A model generated the notes under the pieces. That model was not told the DNA's origin, made no database searches, and saw nothing but the letters and a program-made list of their open reading frames with translations. The position numbers and the translations under genes were made by a program. From Mantis religiosa (Eukaryota; Arthropoda; Insecta; Mantodea; Mantidae): a stretch of DNA of 64,000 bases. The stretch is from positions 100,132,711 through 100,196,710 of the forward strand of contig CM060947.1 of assembly GCA_030765055.1 (NCBI GenBank). Reading direction: 5' to 3'. Positions 32,710-43,929 of the stretch are shown in pieces (positions within the stretch are counted from its first letter, which is position 1; each line of letters opens with the position of its first letter).

Positions 32710-33560
32710 TGTTAAGCATATTTATAACGGTGTAAAGAATGTTTTCATATTCAAAAGAGAAGTAACTGGGGTGAGTCTTGGGCACATAAAATGAACAATG
32801 TGTTGAAGCAGATATCTATGGGTCATTCTTGGATAAATGCAGAGTATGGGTATAGAGGCTTCTGGAAAGAAGTTAAGCTAAGGTTAGAAGATGGTGACAG
32901 ACAAGACATTTTCGCCAATACAAGTGACAAAAGCTCACTGAGATTATATAGAGAAATAAAAACAACCTGTGGGAGGGAAGGATATATAGACATATGTAGT
33001 AAGTTAGGGCAAGAAGGTTTTGCTTGGGTGAGAACAGGAGTGAGAAACTTGAAAGGTATAGGTCAAGAGAGGGAGCTAGATAAATGTCCATTGTGTGGAG
33101 AAGAGAATGCAGATTTCCATTGTATATTAAATTGTAGTCAAACAAAGATATGTAGAGATATGGAGAGAGCAGGCTTGGCTACGTAAATGGGACAGTTTGG
33201 GGGGTGAAGTAGTAATTAGAAAAATGTTGTCAGTAAAAGGAGAAAAAAAACAAGAGAAATATAGGGAATTATTTAAGGAAAGTTAAAGAGAGATGGCTAA
33301 GAACAATTAAGAGAAAAAAGTAGATTAAGATAGGTGAAATGGCAAAGGTGTAAAAAGGAGTAGAGGGCCTCCAATACACAAAAACATAGGGTTAGGTGTA
33401 TGGGGACCGAATTATTATTCAATGGCGGGCAGCATGGTAGGATTTTCAGGATTTAGGAATATACAGCATTTTCCAATATGGGTTTTATAATTGTAATCTT
33501 GATTTTGTATTTCCATTTAATGTAAAAGGAAAGATGAGAAATAAATTACAAATTACAAAA
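32710..33560 (+). pseudogene. LINE 3' end with C-terminal zinc knuckle
   Basis: The open part (32791-33186) ends in R-T-G-V-R-N-L-K-G...L-D-K-C-P-L-C-G-E-E-N-A-D-F-H-C-I-L-N-C. That is the CCHC motif that follows the RT in many R1/Jockey-type LINEs. After a frame break there is an A-rich 3' region ending near 33560. The RT itself is absent (5' truncation, usual for LINEs). Confidence 0.65.
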
Positions 33561-35201
33561 GTATAACAGTGCAGGAAACTTAGTTCTGAAAACCTTTTAT
33601 TTCTAACAGAGAAGGAACTTTTTTTGTTTTGTTTGTTTGTTTGTTTGAAATTCATCCAGATAAACTAAGGTTGATGATCAAAACATGGTTTTTGCAGAAG
33701 AATTTAAATGGAAGCATGTGCAATTAAACCCTACTGGAAGTCATTTTGGCTTTGCTTTCCCCAGGAGAGTTTTAGTTGGTTGTAGCCTCCTTAGAAACTT
33801 TTGTGTTGAAAACAACTATGCAAACTTAAGTAAGCGGAATAAATAATGTGCTTTAATCGTAATTGCAGAGTTAATACTTCAGCTCTCCATTCCCATATTT
33901 TCCAATAATATGAATTCTTAAATTGCCACATACACATCCCTTGAGAGGGAGAATGACAGTACATTTAGATGCTGAACTTCTGTAAATAGAAATAGTTGTT
34001 AAATAGAACAATGAAATAGATCAAGATATGTACTATGAAGTAAATGCACAGAAGATTAAATTCATAGATGGTCTACAAGGTTTGCAAAATAAGAGCATAT
34101 TTCCAACAGTTTAGTGTTAGTGGTGAAATGCTTATTGGTGCCAAACAATGGAAAATTAACTGTGAAGACTAAATGGATGAGAATACATCTTTGTTGGGAT
34201 AGCAAAAATGAGGATGAACATAGTGAACATGTAAAAGATTATTGCACATTTAATTTATGCACTTGGACTATAGCATAAGATCAGAATTCATGATATAATT
34301 TTATATCTTTTTAAATAAGTTTGTGCCAAAGGCTTCTCTGAATAAAACTGATTATTAAAAAGTACTGTTCAATAGCTATTACATTATTGCTGTGTTCTTC
34401 TCAGTCTTTTTTTCTTTTTCTCCCTGCATGTACTGGGAATGTTTGTAGCACATAACACTATATACGTTCATAAAACATAGCTTTTAACTTATAGACATTG
34501 TTTTAAACTGAAAATGGGTTTGTATAAGAGTTTTTTCATAAATGTGTCAATTGAAATTTCAGGACATTAATACATGTTCATTAATGGAAATAACTGGTTA
34601 TTAAAAGTAATATTCATCATTTTAGTTGTTGTATTCATCTTGGAAATTTCTGCATGCAATCACAATACTTTTCCTTGATTTTACACCTTCCACGATTTTA
34701 CAACATTTTAAGCATTCCCGACAAAAGTATAAACTAGGGGTTCCACTCAGTAATCCCTTGCTTTATTTCTCTTTCAAAATGACCTATAAACTAGGGGTTC
34801 CACTCAGTAATCCCTTGCTTTATTTCTCTTTCAAAATGACCTATTATTGATTTCATCTCTTCCAGTTTGCCAAACATTTTCTTTTGAATTTTATTTTCCA
34901 TGCTGCTCATTTGTTTAAGTTTCTAGCATCTTGCTGAACTGATTCATTATTATGATTCATTTTGATTTCTCCAGTTACTAACTTCAGAATTATGAGAATT
35001 GCTAGTTCCCATTCCTGTTGTCCTTGTCCCTGGCAATTGAGTTTTTCTGCATTGAAAATATTAATAATTTATTAAGTTTGCATATTAGTAACCATGTCCT
35101 TTGCAATGTAAGCAAGTGAAACATGTTCATCTTCCTTTGTGGTTTGCAAGCAACTCCAGGTAAATACATAGTGACACATTATTTCAAATATATTATTTCA
35201 G
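33561..35201. other. Intron; only a 57-bp tandem duplication noted
   Basis: No gene. Includes (TTTG)n near 33630 and the duplication at 34728-34841. Ends at TATTATTTCAG (35201). Confidence 0.5.
34728..34841. repeat. Two identical tandem 57-bp units
   Basis: The unit starting TATAAACTAGGGGTTCCACT occurs at 34728-34784 and 34785-34841 with no difference I can see, so it is a recent duplication. Confidence 0.9.
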
Positions 35202-35604
35202 GAATATAATTGCTGTGGGAGATGGAGTGAAACATCAGCAACAATTGCAGCAGCAGCAGCAGCAGCAGCAGCAGTTGCAACAGCAATTGCAGCAACAACT
35301 TCATCAACAACAGCAATCACAGCAGCACCAACAACAAGCACCACCGCCACAACCACAGCAACCACCACCACAGCAACCACCACCACCACCACCACCACCA
35401 CCACCACCACCACCACCACCATCACAACCACAACCACAGCAGCAGCAACCACCACCACCACCACCACCACCACAGCAAACAGCTGTAATTCCAACTACAC
35501 AACCTACTACACAGATAGTGATATTGTTACCAAATGGAGAGCAGCGTGTATATAGTTTTGATATTTCACAGGGACCGTTCTCTGTGGGCGATTTACTTGA
35601 GCAG
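35202..35604 (+). CDS. Host gene exon e: poly-Q / poly-P, then conserved-looking tail
   Basis: Exon d's GA plus G gives E, then N-I-I-A-V-G-D-G-V-K-H. About 40 residues of Q with H, L and S follow, then about 45 residues of P-rich Q/P sequence. The tail is not low complexity: T-Q-I-V-I-L-L-P-N-G-E-Q-R-V-Y-S-F-D-I-S-Q-G-P-F-S-V-G-D-L-L-E-Q. The I-L-L-P-N-G-E-Q-R pattern suggests a short beta-strand domain, but I do not recognise it. Ends GAGCAG|GTAAGT, phase 0. Confidence 0.85.
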
Positions 35605-36030
35605 GTAAGTGATGCCAAGAAAGGTATGCATCAGTCTTATTTGCTGTAAGTCTTATTTGTTATTTTTCAGATATTATCATTTTTTTTTTTTTTTTTTTTT
35701 TTTTTTTGCGTAAAGCTGCTTTGGTATGTGGGATATGTTGATGAAAGAGATAAGTGATAATTCTATCATCATTGCCTAAGGTAATAGTATTGTGCTTTTT
35801 AATATAATTTGGTATGGCTGAATGACCATAAATAACTGCTACTCCACATGCAACTGCACTTGTTCTCACCACGAGTTACCAATATTGGCCAGTTATGTCT
35901 TGCATTAGTAGAGAGTGATAACCATAGATCAATAAAATTGGCTATAGGTATAATGTCACAGATGTCTGCATTGTCACCAATTTTTGACAGCTGGAATGAT
36001 TTGAAGTGTTTCCTCAGGACTCTTGGGGCT
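35605..36030. other. Intron with (T)27 run
   Basis: A run of 27 T at about 35680-35706. No gene seen. Confidence 0.5.
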
Positions 36031-36250
36031 CTCATTCTGGACTTTTGATGGAACCTGTGGAGTAGGTTGTCTTTGACAGTAATTTCAAATTCATTAGTGT
36101 TGTCTCATAGTTTTTCAAGAAAATCTTCTCCCAGCTATTAAGTTCTATTGGTATTGATATTTGTTCTTCTACACTGGCCATGTAGTAAGCTAAGATTTGG
36201 ATAGATGGTGACAGTAAGGTTGGGGAGATTGGTGCAAAGTAATATAACTG
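36030..36250 (-). pseudogene. PLE GIY-YIG C-terminal remnant
   Basis: The reverse frame reads I-P-I-E-L-N-S-W-E-K-I-F-L-K-N, matching the W-E-K-I-F-I-N-K-N end of PLE epsilon (P-I-E-L-D-I-W-E-K-I-F). The surrounding sequence is decayed. Confidence 0.5.
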
Positions 36251-36624
36251 GGTAAACTGAAACTTCACTTATTTAATTGTATAACTCCTCCAGAACGCGT
36301 CATACTTATGGGTCAGCTCACTTTTTGGTGATCCAAGTCATGATTCAAATGTTGTTAAAGGAGGCACCAGTCATCTAATCTGCACATACAGGAATATTTT
36401 ATCTATTTTTAATAAAAGTTGTATTGTCATTTATATTGAAATACATACAAAGCTTTTCATAGCAAGTTTTTAGCTGTTTTAGAATCTGTAAATTGTAGGA
36501 GTATTGTATACAAAAGGTGCTCTTATTTGCTATTAAATGTAAAGATTTTATTTTATCTTATTTTGATTCCACAATTTGTTGCATATTTAAAACCAAATGA
36601 AATCTACAAATTATGTAGCACATG

Positions 36625-37149
36625 GAACGATAGTCAGACTGAAAAATTCAATGTCATAGCCGGGATTTGAACCACAGATCTTCTGGTTGCCGTCCAGCCG
36701 CTCTAACCATTGAGCTACTATGGCCAACGTGCCAACATGACATTAAATTCTCCAACTGACTTGAATTTTTCAGTCTGACTCTATCTTTCCATACTTTAGT
36801 CTACACATGAACAGTGTGAAACAATTAATTTCCATTAATTGACCTAATAGTGGTTAACTATAAAGCCCAGGCCTTAAAGTACTTACACGTTGTAAGTCGC
36901 ATTAAGGTAGTTGTCTCATGTGTTTATGAGAACTCCTAAGTGGTTTACCGGGAAAAACACGAGTCATTTGGAGAATTTAATATCATGTTGGCACATTGGC
37001 CATTGTAGCTCAATGGTTAGAGCTGCTGGACGGCAACCAGAAGATCTGTGGTTCAAATCCCGGCTATGGAATTCAATTTTTCAGTCTGACTCTATCTTTT
37101 CATACTTTAGCCTACACACAGCCAGTGTGAAAGAACAATTAATTTCCAT
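36625..37149. mobile_element. tRNA-like inverted-dimer element 2
   Basis: 12-bp duplication with one mismatch (ATGTAGCACATG 36613-36624, ACGTAGCACATG 37150-37161). A reverse tRNA-like unit (36657-36731) and a forward one (36998-37070), then the tail ATTCAATTTTTCAGTCTGAC. The body between carries the full-length spacer (about 36765-36990). Confidence 0.8.
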
Positions 37150-37161
37150 ACGTAGCACATG

Positions 37162-37415
37162 TCAAAAGGGTGCAATTTGAATGGCATACTCCACAATGAT
37201 GAAGATACCAATCATTTCCATTGCATTAAAATTCATTGAAATAGAAAGTATATTTGTGAAAGCAATTTTATGTGTGTGCTCAAAACAATTGTTTTTTTCC
37301 TTGTTTCTGTTTTTACAATATACATGTTTAGGGGTAAAATTGTATTTAAAAATGTACGTTTGATTTTTCAAAGAAATTGCACTTTCATTAAAAGTGAAAA
37401 GCTTCAATTTGGAAC
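37162..37415. other. No gene seen (intron)
   Basis: AT-rich; no features. Confidence 0.4.
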
Positions 37416-37535
37416 ATTATTCAAAATAAATATTAAAAGCAGAAGCATTATTAACAGTGAAGTATTCTTAATTTTTGAGTATGATTTATGAGTCACTATG
37501 TTTACACTCAAACTTCACTTACTTGTCATATAATT

Positions 37536-37577
37536 GAAACGTTTTCAAGATCATTCTATCTCATCCTCAGCTGTTTG
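37536..37577 (-). ncRNA. Hammerhead-like motif, PLE epsilon left arm
   Basis: Reverse strand CTGAGGA, T, helix II GAGATA with GATCTT (one mismatch) around GAAT, GAAAAC. Helix I is not evident; the opposite copy is at 37969-38003. Confidence 0.4.
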
Positions 37578-37968
37578 GTGACTAAATGAACATTCTTCTT
37601 CCTCCACTGTGAAACCTGTGATAAAAGCTACATAGGAAAAACTAAGAGAAACTTGTTAACCAGGCAAAAAGAACATCAGAGGAACATAAAGTTGAAACAA
37701 ACAGAAAAATCTGCAGTGTCACACCATTTTTGAACAGAAAACCACAACATTGGCCATAACATAAAACTGTTAAAATCTTTAAGTACACCCATAGAATTGG
37801 ATATTTGGGAAAAAATATACATAACTAAAAACCGTGATAAAGTTATAAATTTTGAAATCCCGGCATAAATGAAGTATTAAAACTTAGTGCCCCTAACACC
37901 AAATGGCAGAGCGATCGGAGCACCGTAGTAGTGGAGGAAGAAGAATGTTCATTTAGTCACCAAACAGC

Positions 37969-38003
37969 TGAGGATGAGATCGAATGATCTTGAAAACATT
38001 TCA
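37969..38003 (+). ncRNA. Hammerhead-like motif, PLE epsilon right arm
   Basis: CTGAGGA, T, helix II GAGATC with GATCTT around GAAT, GAAA. Downstream ACATTTC weakens helix III. Confidence 0.45.
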
Positions 38004-38189
38004 TTTATACAACAGCAAGTAAGTGAAGTTTGAGTGTAAACAGAGTGACTCATAAATCATACTAAAAAATTATTCAAAATATTCAAAAGAAAATGTTACG
38101 CATATTGGCAAGCTATACTCCATCCAACTCCTACTACAGTCATAAAACTAAAAGATCCATATCAATAACACAAAACTCAGGTGTACATA

Positions 38190-38408
38190 TCACCTGCCGT
38201 GGTAGCATGTCTGCCTCACATTCAAGAGGTCCCGAGTTTGAAACTTGGTCAGGGTGAGTTACCTGGATAAGGTTTTTTCCGGGTTTTTTCCTTATCCTGA
38301 TAGACAAATGTCGGGTAACTCTAATCTCCATTGACCCTGGACTCATTTGAGCATCACTTCATCCATTTCATTCATCGTCCGATATGACTTAATATTGGAG
38401 GACATAAA
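38190..38408 (+). repeat. tRNA-derived SINE family 2, copy 5
   Basis: GCCGTGGTAGCATGTCTGCC, then CCGAGTTTGAAACTTGGTCA and GGATAAGGTTTTTTCC, ending GACTTAATATTGGAGGACAT and an (AAT)n tail. The most complete copy. Confidence 0.75.
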
Positions 38409-38424
38409 AAAAATAATAATAATA

Positions 38425-38830
38425 ATAAAAAAAAGAAAAGAACCTGCAGAGACTGCAATAAAATCTACATTGGGAAAACAAAAAGGAATCTAAAACCAAG
38501 AGAAAAGGAACATCTCAGGAACTTGAAGTATAAACAAGAAAAAACATCTGCAGCTCAGTTTTGGCAAGAAAACAGCAAAATAGATCAGGAACAGTACTTT
38601 TGATAAAACATGTCAATTGCCATACAACTAATTGGGAGAGCACATTCATTTTGAAAAACAAAAATTGAATTTGTTTTTAGTGACAATCTCAGCAGGAAAT
38701 TCCTTGAGAAACCACCAGTGGAGGTTAATAGCATAGCAATATTTAGCAACCGTACACCATGTTTTGACAGTCGGCAACTGATGATGGAAGCAATTGAGCT
38801 CTCAGAACATATCCCAATTTTATAAAAAGT
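38425..38830 (+). pseudogene. PLE GIY-YIG fragment, degenerate
   Basis: Reads C-R-D-C-N-K-I-Y-I-G-K-T-K-R-N-L-K-P-R-E-K-E-H-L-R-N-L-K-Y then frameshifts. It ends in a hammerhead-like CTGATGA, helix II, GAAC stretch at 38769-38806. No second arm or duplication was found. Confidence 0.6.
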
Positions 38831-38879
38831 GATGTAGGATCAATAAACTGACACACAATACTGTAATTAAATTATTTAA

Positions 38880-39855
38880 CTGAGCTTAAATCTTTTACTA
38901 CAACTTATTGATTATAAAATTAGTACAACCAGGTTCTAAACTCATTTTTGAACTTTAAGCTATTTCATGAATAAGCTTTTTATTTAATCCCATCACCAGC
39001 CATGAACACCTACACAGTTTAATTCATCAATTTATATTATATAGTTAGAAGTTCAACAAATAAAAAATACAACTAAACTGTTCAAATACTTATTTCAATT
39101 ATCAGTTTGAATTTTTATAAATCTACATGCTTAATATTGTTTTTAGACATGTGTCTTACAGTAATAACTCCAAAGCAAGTTTTAGTTAGCACTACTGGGA
39201 AACTTCTTCCAAAATTTCACCGCAATTAGGACTGGTTAACTCCTTCCATATCCTGTCCGTTTCTCTAGTGTTCTCAACAAAGGATGACGATATTCATAAA
39301 TAGAAGCTGCTTTTCTAATTCAGCTAGCTGTTTGCATCCATTGCTTAAATACCACTAAGATTATCCACTGAATGTGGTTACTGATTCACATTGCAACCAC
39401 ACCTCAGTTAACATTGCAAGAACACAACAATTTCATATCTCCTTTTTTGTATTTTCATGCTTGTTTGAGAGCATCCTGAGAGAAGTCATTATGGACTTGG
39501 CAAGAAAAGTAGTCATAACTACTGGTACTTGTTTTGATCCATGTAGTGCATTAAAAAGTTCTGATTCACAAAGATGTTTCTTTCAGTAACTAAAAAATTA
39601 TAGCAATTCTTAAAAGGACAAATTGCTTTTAGTCGTCAGTCAAAGAAACCCTGACCTAAGAAAACTGTAATACGATGGAAATTCTGTGTGAGCTAAAACA
39701 TTGCACCAAAATTATTCTTAAGTATTTTTAAATGTGTATGGACACTCATATTACACCAGTACAAAAAGATCTTTCTCAAAATATAGTTGTATTAACAGAA
39801 AATATGGTATCCAGTTTTTTTTTTCCTTTTTTTTCCACGTGTGCTCTTTAAAAGT
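38880..39855. other. No gene seen (intron)
   Basis: AT-rich; the 71-residue frame at 39374 has no recognisable motif. Confidence 0.4.
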
Positions 39856-40130
39856 GAATCGAGAAGATATTGACACATTGCTTCACTGACACTGTTTTTC
39901 ACAGGTTTCAAGAGCTGTTGCTCCCATCATCAGCTGAGTCTTGACTATTGCAAATTGTAATGTTTTTCTCCTTCTCCGTGTCGTCGGTAGATGGCATGAT
40001 GTATTTGTCAAAGATATCCTATGGTGGAATTTCGAAATTCATGATTCTATGATGAGTTTTATTAATGAAGATTTTGTCCCATCGGAAAGCTCTATGGGAT
40101 GATTAACATGTTTTATTAAAGCTGTCTCAT
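39856..40130 (-). repeat. PLE delta fragment, second copy
   Basis: GAATCGAGAAGATATTGACA, then CATTGCTTCACTGACACTG, matches the end of the element at 10944 onward, followed by a decayed complement of the GIY-YIG C-terminus. Its hammerhead (39903-39938, reverse) has CTGATGA, GGGAGC with GCTCTT around AACA, and GAAAC, but the cleavage-site base is G. Confidence 0.7.
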
Positions 40131-40606
40131 TAATACCAGACATGACATTAACATATTTTATACATAAAAATATTGATAAGTTTAAGTATCAAAAATATGT
40201 AGATGGTTTACCCTTAAAAAATAAAAGATAATCATAATTTTAAAAATTTACATACCTTTCTTGGGCTAATAAAATTTAGGGCTTCGAAATTGACATTTTG
40301 TTATGAAATCTATTTTTTTCATTGTCAAACATTAAAATCTTAAGCTGTAATTGGATAATGCCATAATTATCCTCCTGCCTTGCTGAGCAACATAGGTCAA
40401 AACTGAGAGCTGATGCACCTGCATTTCTCTCCTTAGAACCTTTGTATTCACACCTTTTGGCAAAAAAATGCAATTTGACATACTGTTCCAATTGCATTTT
40501 TTTCTTAGTAAAGCCATGAATAATTTAGGGTAGCCGTGCCAATTATTTAAATATACAGTTCTACCCTGATCCAAGTACAGGTTCTATCAGGGCATTACAG
40601 TGGAGC
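40131..40606. other. No gene seen (intron)
   Basis: Two short reverse frames here have no recognisable motif. Confidence 0.4.
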
Positions 40607-40616
40607 CATATAACTG

Positions 40617-41218
40617 GAAATTAATTGTTCTTTCACACTAGCTGTGTGTAGGATGCACTATGAAAGTGTAGAGCCAGACTGAAAAATTCAATGCCATAGC
40701 CGAGATTTGGACCACGGATCTTCTGGTTTCCGTCCAGCTACTCTAACCGTTTGAGCTACTATGGCCAACGTGCCAACATGACATTAAATTCTTCAACAGA
40801 CTCATGTTTCTCCCGGTAAACCACTAGGAGTTCTCATAAACACATGAGACAACTACCTTAATGGCGACTTACTATGCTGTAAGTATTTTAAGGCCCAGAC
40901 TTTATAGTTTGGACCACTATTAGGTACAATTAATGGAAATTAATTGTTATTTCACACTAGCCGTGTGTAGGACGCACTATGAAAGTGTAGAGCCAGACTG
41001 AAAAATTTAATGCCATAGCCGGGATTTGAACCATGGTGTGTTTATGAGAACTCCTAGTGGTTTACCGGGAGAAACACAAGCCAGTTGGAGAATTTAATGT
41101 TATGTTGGCACGTTGGCCATAGTAGCTCAAACGGTTAGAGCGGCTGGACGGAAACCAGAAGATCCGTGGTTCAGATCCCGGCTATGGCATTGAATTTTTC
41201 AGTCTGGCTCTACACTTT
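40617..41218. mobile_element. tRNA-like inverted-dimer element 3
   Basis: 10-bp duplication CATATAACTG (40607-40616, 41219-41228). A reverse tRNA-like unit (40694-40768) and a forward one (41117-41188), each with AGTAGCTCAAACGGTTAGAG-type A boxes and GGTTCAGATCC / GGTCCAAATCT B boxes. An internal partial repeat of the left end (40928-41035) shows rearrangement. Confidence 0.75.
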
Positions 41219-41228
41219 CATATAACTG

Positions 41229-42175
41229 CAAATTTTTGTCTCCAGTATTATCAATCCCATGGCCAGTGTATATGCACCTATTGTAAAGGTATTCCATTTT
41301 ACTTTCTTACAGATCAATTTTATGCCAATCTGGCCTTCTTTGTTTTGATGTATTGCTTCCAACCCATGTGGCTCTTCTAAAGCATCAACATTTCATCAAC
41401 AGTGACCTTTTCACTAGGCACATAATTTTCTTTAAATTTTGAAATATTATGATAAAAAATGACCTAATTTTGTGTAGTTTATCATTTACATTTTCTGTGC
41501 AGATGAAATGAAGGAACAGGAAAATGAAAGTAAACCTGCTATTTGACATGCATTTCCCAAAAATTGGAGTAGCTAACATCCTCATCGTAGACTAGTACAT
41601 GTCTAACATAGGTTTATAAATAACACCTGTGAGCATAATTGTACCAAGTATCAAATAAATTGTACTCCTAAGCCCTAAATTGTTGTTAGAGGTCAGGTCT
41701 TTCTTCATCCTACTCACATATACCTATACATTTGTTTCCACAATAATATGAGGTGCTACGTCATAGTAAAAGTATTTGTGAAAAGGCTAATTAGTTGGCT
41801 GTCAGAAGTCAGCTGAATCTGTGGTTGTACATCAAAGGCTGTGCATGTGAAAATATGTCTATTTGCATTTGGGTTATTTTTGACTTCTTCACAATGTTGA
41901 TTCTTCACAAACACATGAAAAAGCAGGTCATTTTCTTCCTCACTGCTATATCCTCAACATCCCCTTTAAAATTTGAAAACTTGCCATCAATATCCAAATT
42001 ACTGTCGAACAACAAAAAGTCCTCACATTTTCTGAAGTAATTTCAAAAGCACATTTACTACCTATGGAAGCTAATTTATTTGCTGCATTACTATAATTGT
42101 AGTAATTATAGAAGAATAAGCATTTTAAATTCATATTACAAAATATATGCAGCAATAATAAAGAACTGACTGAAT
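41229..42175. other. No gene seen (intron)
   Basis: Nothing recognised; short frames only. Confidence 0.4.
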
Positions 42176-42620
42176 ATAATATTAGAGAATATAATACCAG
42201 AAGCTCAAAATGGATTTCACAAAGGTAGATCTTGCATAGATTGTATATTTAGTCAGTCAAATAAGCGAGTACAACACACCAACATATGTAGCCTTTGTTG
42301 AGTTTGAAAATGCCTTTAACAGAGTAAAATGAAACAAACTATGGCATAAAAAGGTATACCTCAACACTTAATAGCAATAATGAGGAGTTTTTATGTAGAC
42401 AATAAAATTATGATAGAAACAGGAAAGAGCGATGAGAAATTAACAGCAGCAATTAAAAATGGAGTCATAAGTTTGCCCTCTTTTGCAACTGCTTTATATA
42501 TATATGGATGATATATGGATGATGTCATCTCAAAATGGTAGGCAAGTTTAGAAAACCATTTTAAAATAACAAGTATGATGTTAGATACTATTTTATATAC
42601 AGATGACCTGGTTCTAATAT

Positions 42621-43010
42621 TGTCGTGAGCATTATTGCGGCTAAGTGTACAAAGGGACAGATAGTGCAGCGTGGAGATAAAAGGCTTGCCGAAACAGATA
42701 AAGTTAGATGACTGAAAGGTTCATGTTTCATCTGGTAATTTCTGGAACTGTGAATAGAGAACATTCTACAAACGTCTAGAAATACGAGTGAGCTATAAAA
42801 AGGAGTCGCGATTGCCAGTTAGAGTCAGTCGTAATGAGAGGGTGGTAATTGAATTAGATTACTGCTGTGTTTTGAAAGTGAACTCTTTGTTTGTGGTTAA
42901 TGACCTTATCGACTGTATTGGTGTACGTTATGTAATTATAGTAAGGGTTGTAATAAAGAAATAAAGAGCATTTGGAATTTCTGCAACTTGGACTTACCCA
43001 CAAAGTCACA
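42621..43010 (+). repeat. Solo LTR, Gypsy B subfamily
   Basis: TGTCGTGAGC...AAAGTCACA flanked by ATAT on both sides (4-bp duplication), inserted directly after the LINE's Y-T-D-D motif. Shares ACAAAGGGACAGATAGTGCA with the LTR at 17375. No internal region, so it arose by LTR-LTR recombination. Confidence 0.8.
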
Positions 43011-43274
43011 ATATGTAGCTAGGGAAACAATCTACAAAATATTATATATCTACATATACCTATTAAATAATTTATGCAAAGAGTATGCAATAAATACCCA
43101 TAGCAAAAACAAAAATGTTAGCTTTTCGTGGAATGCAATCAGAGCAAAAATAGTATTGGAAGATAAGATGATAGAACAGGTCAGCAATCTTAACTATTTA
43201 GGCTACAACATTTCATATTTTAAAAATGAAGGTATAAATAAGATTAATAGCAACATTAATAACAATCCTTTCAT

Positions 43275-43375
43275 GGAAGTGTTGAAAACAGTGTTGTTGT
43301 ATAAATTACATTGTCCGGCTGAAGATAGAGGGAAGGCCTCAGAAACCAGTTCCGGGAAAATTTAAAAGTGAGTAA
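43275..43375 (+). repeat. Minimal PLE alpha relic (about 100 bp)
   Basis: The outer tail GGAAGTGTTGAAAACAGTGT is fused directly to the hammerhead and the terminal GGGAAAATTTAAAAGTGAGT. All coding is gone, leaving only ACAGTG tail, ribozyme and end. Confidence 0.7.
43315..43355 (+). ncRNA. Hammerhead ribozyme, PLE alpha relic, canonical core
   Basis: Helix I CCGG with CCGG, core CTGAAGA (U4 present), helix II GAGG with CCTC around GAAGG with a possible T-A closing pair, GAAAC, helix III AC with GT around CA, site GTT. Confidence 0.7.
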
Positions 43376-43929
43376 TTTAATTATTAACAATATTTAATTA
43401 AAAACATTTGTGGTATCATAAAAAGATGTCCCAAGACCACTAGAAAAGAAAACTAAAATTTTACAAAGTAATGGCAGGGCCGATGCTCTTATATGGTTCA
43501 TAATGTTGGATACTTCATAAAAGCAAAGAAAGACAAATAGAAGCTACAGAAATGGGATTCCTAAGGAGTATTGCAGGTTGCACACTATTTGATAGAAAGA
43601 AAAGAGCAGTACTTGGTGCGAACCCGTGGTCAGCGTGACAGCTGTCGACAAGACACAGGAGCCGGTGCCGACGCAACACCTGGGGCCCCGGCTGGAAGGC
43701 TTATTGGATAGGGCGGCCGACAACCTGACCGCAGAACAGCTGGAGAAAGTTCGACAACTACTGAGGCGATAACAGCGCGTCTCAGCCAAGGCGACAGTGA
43801 CTACAGCCGCATGGATAAAGTGCTTCACCGCATCGACACCAGAGACGCCCGGCCTATTCGGCAACCACCTAGACGCGTTCCGTTGGCGAAACAAGCGGCA
43901 GTACGGGATATGGTAGATGACATGAAATC

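Larger units (their letters stand above)
37429..38068. mobile_element. Penelope-like element epsilon, copy 1
   Basis: 13-bp exact duplication ATTATTCAAAATA (37416-37428, 38069-38081). Outer arms GAGTCACTATGTTTACACTC... and complement. The forward coding arm (37612-37870) reads T-C-D-K-S-Y-I-G-K-T-K-R-N, E-H-Q-R-N-I-K-L-K-Q-T-E-K-S-A-V-S-H-H-F then a stop, and D-I-W-E-K-I-Y-I-T-K-N-R-D-K-V-I-N-F-E-I-P then a stop. ACAGTG is at 37454, 25 bp inside. Confidence 0.8.
42180..43600 (+). pseudogene. LINE reverse transcriptase remnant, split by a solo LTR and a PLE scrap
   Basis: In order: Q-N-G-F-H-K-G-R-S-C-I-D-C-I-F (about 42208), A-F-V-E-F-E-N-A-F-N-R-V (motif A with both acidic/key residues altered), Y-T-D-D-L-V-L-I-L (42596 on; catalytic DD). 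After the LTR come I-E-Q-V-S-N-L-N-Y-L-G-Y-N-I-S-Y (about 43170), and P-M-L-L-Y-G-S...E-A-T-E-M-G-F-L-R-S-I-A-G-C-T-L-F-D-R-K-K (43480-43600). This is the usual order of a Jockey/I-group insect LINE. Numerous stops. Confidence 0.7.

Noticed and set aside
34626..34850. 74-residue frame with an internal repeat
   Set aside because: The repeat is a 57-bp (19-codon) intronic tandem duplication; no splice or coding support.
35198..35618. Reverse-strand frames rich in V, A, G and C opposite exon e
   Set aside because: Shadow frames of CAG and CCA repeats; the forward exon has proper splice sites and phase.
36998..37070. Possible functional tRNA genes in the inverted dimers
   Set aside because: The acceptor arm pairs (GCCATAG/CTATGGC in the best copies) but T-arm pairing is broken, position 33 is not T, and copies are dispersed with target duplications, so they are SINE-like.
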